A stretch of DNA of 64,000 nucleotides from Siphonodentalium dalli (Eukaryota > Mollusca > Scaphopoda > Gadilida > Siphonodentaliidae): NCBI GenBank assembly GCA_032622095.1, contig CP136067.1:1240001-1304000 (forward strand). The letters run 5' to 3'. Position numbers and translations under genes: made by a program. A model generated the notes under the pieces. That model was not told the origin of the DNA. It did not search any database and saw only the letters and a list, made by a program, of their open reading frames with translations. Below are positions 57,601-64,000 of the stretch, piece after piece (within the stretch, counting starts at the first letter, position 1; the number at the start of each line of letters is the position of its first letter).

Positions 57601-60600
57601 ACCCCATGTTTCTGCAAAATTAAGGGGTCCCATTGATCTAATTGGATTAAAACAGTCACTGGGCATATAAATTTTTGCAAATATTGTCATAATATCCCAT
57701 GTTTCTGCTAAATTAAGCGGTCCCCGTTGTTCTAATTGGATTAAAACAGTCAATGGGCATATAAGTTCTGCAAATATTGTCATAGCATCCCATGTTTCTG
57801 CCAAATTAAGGTGTCCTCATTGTTCTAATTAGACTAAAACCGTCACTGGGCATATAAATTTTTGCAAATATTGTCATAATATCCCATGTTACTGCTAAAT
57901 TAAGGGGTCCCCGTTGTTCTAATTGGATTAAAACAGTCATTGGGCATAATTTCATAACATCTCATCTTTCTGCCAAATTAAGGTGTCCCCATTGATCTAA
58001 TTGGACTAAAACAGTCACTGGGCATATACATTCTGCAAATATCGTCATAACATCACATGTTTCTGCCAAATTAAGGGCTCTCCATTGTTCTAATTGGACT
58101 AAAACTGTCATTGGGCGTATAAATTCTGCAAATATTGTCATAACATCCAATGTTTCTGCCAAATTAAGGTGTCCTCATTGTTCTAATTAGACTAAAACAG
58201 TCACTGGGCATATAAATTCTGCAAATATTGTCATAACATCCAATGTTTCTCCAAATTAAGGTGTCCTCATTGTTCTAATTAGACTAAAACAGTCACTGGG
58301 CATATAAATTCTGCAAATATTGTCATAACATCACATGTTTCTGCCAAATTAAGGGGTCTCCATTGTTCTAATTGGATTAAAACAGTCACTGGGCATATCA
58401 GTTCTGCAAATATTGTCATAACATCCCATGTTTTTGCCAAATTAAGGACTCCCCATTGTTCTAATTGGACTAAAACAGTCACTGGGCATATAAATTCTGC
58501 AAATATTGTCATAACATCCCATGTTTCTGCCAAATTAAGTGGTCCCCATTGTTCTAATTGGACTAAAACAGTCACTGGGCATATCAATTCTGCAAATATT
58601 GCCATAACATCAGGTAACATCCCATGTTTCTGCCAAATTAAGGGGTCCTCATCGTTCTAATTAGACTAAAACAGTCACTGGGGATATAAATTCTGCAAAT
58701 ATTGTCATAACATCCCATGTTTTTGCCAAATTAAGGACTCCCCATTGTTCTAATTGGACTAAAACAGTCACTGGGCATATAAATTCTGCAAATATTGTCA
58801 TAACATCCCATGTTTCTGCCAAATTAAGGGGTCCTCATTGTTCTAATTGGACTAAAACAGTCGCTGGGCATATAAATTCTGCAAATATTGTCATAACATC
58901 AGGTACTAGTAACATCCCATGTTTCTGCCAAATTAAGGGGTCCCCATTGTTCTAATTGTACTAAAACAGTCACTGGGCATATACATTCTGCAAATATTAT
59001 CATAACATCACATGTTTCTGCTAAATTAAGGGGTCCCATTGTTCTAATTTGATTTAAACAGTCACTGGGCATATAAATTCTGCAAATATTGTCATAGCAT
59101 CCCATGTTTCTGCCAAATTAAGGTGTCCTCATTGTTCTAATTACGGTAGACTAAAACCGTCACTGGGCATATAAATTTTTGCAAATATTGTCATAATATC
59201 CCATGTTTCTGCTAAATTAAGGGGTCCCCGTTGTTCTAATTGGATTAAAACAGTCAATGGGCATAATTTCATAACATCTCATCTTTCTGCCAAATTAAGG
59301 TGTCCCCATTGATCTAATTGGACTAAAACAGTCACTGGGCATATACATTCTGCAAATATCGTCATAACATCACATGTTTCTGCCAAATTAAGGGCTCTCC
59401 ATTGTTCTAATTGGACTAAAACAGTCACTGGGCATATAAATTCTGCAAATATTGTCATAACATCCAATGTTTCTGCCAAATTAAGGTATCCTCATTGTTC
59501 TAATTAGACTAAAACAGTTACTGGGCATATAAATTCTGCAAATATTGTCATAACATCACATGTTTCTGCCAAATTAAGGGGTCTCCATTGTTCTAATTGG
59601 ATTAAAACAGTCACTGGGCATATCAATTCTGCAAATATTGTCATAACATCCCATGTTTTTGCCAAATTAAGGACTCCCCATTGTTCTAATTGGACTAAAA
59701 CAGTCACTGGGCATATAAATTCTGCAAATATTGTCATAACATCACATGTTTCTGCCAAATTAAGGGGTCTCCATTGCTCTAATTGGATTAAAACAGTCAC
59801 TGGGCATATAAATTTTTGCAAATATCGTCATAACATCACATGTTTCTGCCAAATTAAGGGCTCTCCATTGTTCTAATTGGACTAAAACAGTCACTGGGCA
59901 TATAAATTCTGCAAATATTGTCATAACATCCAATGTTTCGGAACTTTCTGCCATATTAAGGTGTCCTCATTGTTCTAATTAGACTAAAACAGTCACTGGG
60001 CATATAAATTCTGCAAATATTGTCATAACATCCCATGTTTCTGCCAAATTAAGGGGTCTCCATTGTTCTAATTGGACTAAAACAGTCACTGGGCATATCA
60101 ATTCTGCAAATATTGTCATAACATCCCTTGTTTCTGCCAAATTAAGGGGTAACCATTGTTCTAATTGGACTAAAACAGTCACTGTGCATTTCAATTCTGC
60201 AAATATTGTCATAACACTGATAATATCATAACACCCCATGTTTCTGCAAAATTAAGGGGTCCCATTGATCTAATTGGATTAAAACAGTCACTGGGCATAT
60301 AAATTTTTGCAAATATTGTCATAATATCCCATGTTTCTGCTAAATTAAGCGGTCCCCGTTGTTCTAATTGGATTAAAACAGTCAATGGGCATATAAGTTC
60401 TGCAAATATTGTCATAGCATCCCATGTTTCTGCCAAATTAAGGTGTCCTCATTGTTCTAATTAGACTAAAACCGTCACTGGGCATATAAATTTTTGCAAA
60501 TATTGTCATAATATCCCATGTTTCTGCTAAATTAAGGGGTCCCCGTTGTTCTAATTGGATTAAAACAGTCAATGGGCATAATTTCATAACATCTCATCTT

Positions 60601-63600
60601 TCTGCCAAATTAAGGTGTCCCCATTGATCTAATTGGACTAAAACAGTCACTGGGCATACACATTCTGCAAATATCGTCATAACATCACATGTTTCTGCCA
60701 AATTAAGGGCTCTCCATTGTTCTAATTGGACTAAAACAGTCACTGGGCATATAAATTCTGCAAATATTGTCATAACATCCAATGTTTCTGCCAAATTAAG
60801 GTGTCCTCATTGTTCTAATTAGACTAAAACAGTCACTGGGCATATAAATTCTGCAAATATTGTCATAACATCCAATGTTTCTCCAAATTAAGGTGTCCTC
60901 ATTGTTCTAATTAGACTAAAACAGTCACTGGGCATATCAATTCTGCAAATATTGCCATAACATCAGGTAACATCCCATGTTTCTGCCAAATTAAGGGGTC
61001 CTCATCGTTCTAATTAGACTAAAACAGTCACTGGGCATATAAATTCTGCAAATATTGTCATAACATCCCATGTTTTTGCCAAATTAAGGACTCCCCATTG
61101 TTCTAATTGGACTAAAACAGTCACTGGGCATATAAATTCTGCAAATATTGTCATAACATCCCATGTTTCTGCCAAATTAAGGGGTCCTCATTGTTCTAAT
61201 TGGACTAAAACAGTCGCTGGGCATATAAATTCTGCAAATATTGTCATAACATCAGGTACTAGTAACATCCCATGTTTCTGCCAAATTAAGGGGTCCCCAT
61301 TGTTCTAATTGTACTAAAACAGTCACTGGGCATATACATTCTGCAAATATTATCATAACATCACATGTTTCTGCTAAATTAAGGGGTCCCATTGTTCTAA
61401 TTTGATTAAAACAGTCACTGGGCATATAAATTCTGCAAATATTGTCATAGCATCCCATGTTTCTGCCAAATTAAGGTGTCCTCATTGTTCTAATTACGGT
61501 AGACTAAAACCGTCACTGGGCATATAAATTTTTGCAAATATTGTCATAATATCCCATGTTTCTGCTAAATTAAGGGGTCCCCGTTGTTCTAATTGGATTA
61601 AAACAGTCAATGGGCATAATTTCATAACATCTCATCTTTCTGCCAAATTAAGGTGTCCCCATTGATCTAATTGGACTAAAACAGTCACTGGGCATATACA
61701 TTCTGCAAATATCGTCATAACATCACATGTTTCTGCCAAATTAAGGGCTCTCCATTGTTCTAATTGGACTAAAACAGTCACTGGGCATATAAATTCTGCA
61801 AATATTGTCATAACATCCAATGTTTCTGCCAAATTAAGGTGTCCTCATTGTTCTAATTAGACTAAAACAGTCACTGGGCATATAAATTCTGCAAATATTG
61901 TCATAACATCACATATTTCTGCCAAATTAAGGGGTCTCCATTGTTCTAATTGGATTAAAACAGTCACTGGGCATATCAATTCTGCAAATATTGTTATAAC
62001 ATCCCATGTTTTTGCCAAATTAAGGACTCCCCATTGTTCTAATTGGACTAAAACAGTCACTGGGCATATAAATTCTGCAAATATTGTCATAACATCACAT
62101 GTTTCTGCCAAATTAAGGGGTCTCCATTGCTCTAATTGGATTAAAACAGTCACTGGGCATATAAAATTTTGCAAATATCGTCATAACATCACATGTTTCT
62201 GCCAAATTAAGGGCTCTCCATTGTTCTAATTAGACTAAAACAGTCACTGGGCATATAAATTCTGCAAATATTGTCATAACATCCAATGTTTCTGCCATAT
62301 TAAGGTGTCCTCATTGTTCTAATTAGACTAAAACAGTCACAGGGCATATAAATTCTGCAAATATTGTCATAACATCCCATGTTTCTGCCAAATTAAGGGG
62401 TCTCCATTGTTCTAATTGGACTAAAACAGTCACTGGGCATATCAATTCTGCAAATATTGTCATAACATCCCATGTTTCTGCCAAATTAAGGGGTAACCAT
62501 TGTTCTAATTGGACTAAAACAGTCACTGTGCATTTCAATTCAGCAAATATTGTCATAACACTGATAACATCATAACACCCCATGTTTCTGCAAAATTAAG
62601 GGGTCCCATTGATCTAATTGGATTAAAACAGTCACTGGGCATATAAATTTTTGCAAATATTGTCATAATATCCCATGTTTCTGCTAAATTAAGGGGTCCC
62701 CGTTGTTCTAATTGGATTAAAACAGTCAATGGGCATATAAGTTCTGCAAATATTGTCATAGCATCCCATGTTTCTGCCAAATTAAGGTGTCCTCATTGTT
62801 CTAATTAGACTAAAACCGTCACTGGGCATATAAATTTTTGCAAATATTGTCATAATATCCCATGTTTCAGCTAAATTAAGGGGTCCCCGTTGTTCTAATT
62901 GGATTAAAACAGTCAATGGGCATAATTTCATAACATCTCATCTTTCTGCCAAATTAAGGTGTCCCCATTGATCTAATTGGACTAAAACAGTCACTGGGCA
63001 TATACATTCTGCAAATATCGTCATAACATCACATGTTTCTGCCAAATTGAGGGCTCTCCATTGTTCTAATTGGACTAAAACAGTCACTGGGTGTATAAAT
63101 TCTGCAAATATTGTCATAACATCCAATGTTTCTGCCAAATTAAGGTGTCCTCATTGTTCTAATTAGACTAAAACAGTCACTGGGCATATAAATTCTGCAA
63201 ATATTGTCATAACATCCAATGTTTCTGCCAAATTAAGGTGTCCTCATTGTTCTAATTAGACTAAAACAGTCACTGGGCATATAAATTCTGCAAATATTGT
63301 CATAACATCACATGTTACTGCCAAATTAAGGGGTCTCCATTGTTCTAATTGGATTAAAACAGTCACTGGGCATATCAGTTCTGCAAATATTGTCATAACA
63401 TCCCATGTTTTTGCCAAATTAAGGACTCCCCATTGTTCTAATTGGACTAAAACAGTCACTGGGCATATAAATTCTGCAAATATTGTCATAACATCCCATG
63501 TTTCTGCCAAATTAAGGGGTCCCCATTGTTCTAATTGGACTAAAACAGTCACTGGGCATATCAATTCTGCAAATATTGTCATAACATCAGGTAACATCCC

Positions 63601-64000
63601 ATGTTTCTGCCAAATTAAGGGGTCCCCATTGTTCTAATTGGACTAAAACAGTCACTGGGCATATAAATTCTGCAAATATTGTCATAACATCCCATGTTTC
63701 TGCCAAATTAAGGGGTCCCCATTGTTCTAATTGGACTAAAACAGTCACTGGGCATATCAATTCTGCAAATATTGTCATAACATCAGGTAACATCCCATGT
63801 TTCTGCCAAATTAAGGGGTCCTCATTGTTCTAATTAGACTAAAACAGTCACTGGGCATATAAATTCTGCAAATATTATAATAACATCACATGTTTCTGCC
63901 AAATTAAGGGGTCTCCGTGGTTCTAATTGGATTAGAACAGTCACTGGGCATATCAATTCTGCAAATATTGTCATAACGTCCCATGTTTTTGCCAAATTAA
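54679..64000. repeat. 93-bp satellite array, part 2 (runs off the window)
   Basis: Same monomer and orientation as part 1, roughly 100 units. 54722-56537 follows the order of units seen at 49854-51621. From about 55995 the order is dominated by shorter higher-order units: a 652-bp duplication (55995 to 56647), then 2632- and 2344/2353-bp cycles. The right edge of the array is not in the window. Confidence 0.97.
57347..62322. repeat. Two adjacent higher-order units of 2,632 and 2,344 bp
   Basis: Landmarks at 57347, 57577 and 57962 recur at 59979, 60209 and 60594 (+2632), and again at 62323, 62553 and 62938 (+2344). The landmark ATAACACTGATAATATCATA at about 57582 and 60214 (ATAACATCATA at 62561) marks each copy. 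An insertion CGGAAC before TTTCTGCC (57307 and 59939) is present in the first two only. Confidence 0.8.

Noticed and set aside
34677-64000. Dozens of minus-strand open frames of 60-136 codons with a 31-residue repeat
   Set aside because: A 93-bp unit without a stop in one of six frames is expected by chance (about 0.2 per frame). The recurrent indels of 5, 10 and 16 bp, and the TTAGAC variants that create TAA, show no protection of the frame, so these are by-products of the tandem repeat.
34677-64000. CRISPR-like array
   Set aside because: Units are contiguous near-identical repeats with no unique spacers, in an evidently eukaryotic sequence without cas genes.

Overview
The window looks like gene-poor nuclear DNA from a marine invertebrate. 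No complete host gene can be supported. It is AT-rich, has many short diverged coding relics, and is dominated by mobile elements and tandem repeats. A lophotrochozoan, most likely a bivalve mollusc, is suggested by frequent TACATGTAC-type words, by degenerate copies of a repeat carrying 'GAGTTATGGCCCTT' (about 24.89, 26.60 and 26.88 kb), and by a 'TACCCCCTGCAACG' repeat (25.19 kb). This taxonomic reading is inference from repeat style; no marker gene is present.

Layout. 1-9.7 kb is a repeat mosaic: a degenerate cluster (0.84-2.2 kb), a tandem inverted-repeat element that carries a 5S-rRNA-related insert (3.37-4.31 kb), a TA-flanked MITE (4.99-5.33 kb), and an interleaved two-family repeat (6.48-9.73 kb) whose units carry RFX X-box-like palindromes and YY1-like words. 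9.73-11.30 kb is a broken Gln/Pro-rich coding region on the minus strand. 12.5-14.6 kb is a 37-bp minisatellite split by a probable solo LTR. 16.93-17.52 kb is a fold-back MITE.

19.0-24.3 kb holds the most gene-like DNA: a long open frame on the minus strand (19.0-19.7 kb), then a 4.58-kb segment bounded by 53-bp inverted repeats (52/53 identical) and a TAAGT duplication. Inside it are gag-like frames, an antisense LINE tail and a C2H2 zinc-finger frame. 24.3-34.2 kb is mostly unassigned AT-rich DNA with diverged duplications and a 118-bp palindrome.

From 34.68 kb to the window end runs a satellite array of about 28 kb with a 93-bp monomer (roughly 300 copies by length). It is arranged in nested higher-order repeats (offsets near 2.2, 2.35, 2.6, 4.66 and 6.69 kb), begins directly at a copy of a palindromic arm, and is interrupted once by a 5'-truncated CR1/L2-like LINE (53.5-54.7 kb). 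The many short minus-strand open frames in the array arise because 93 is divisible by 3; they are not genes.
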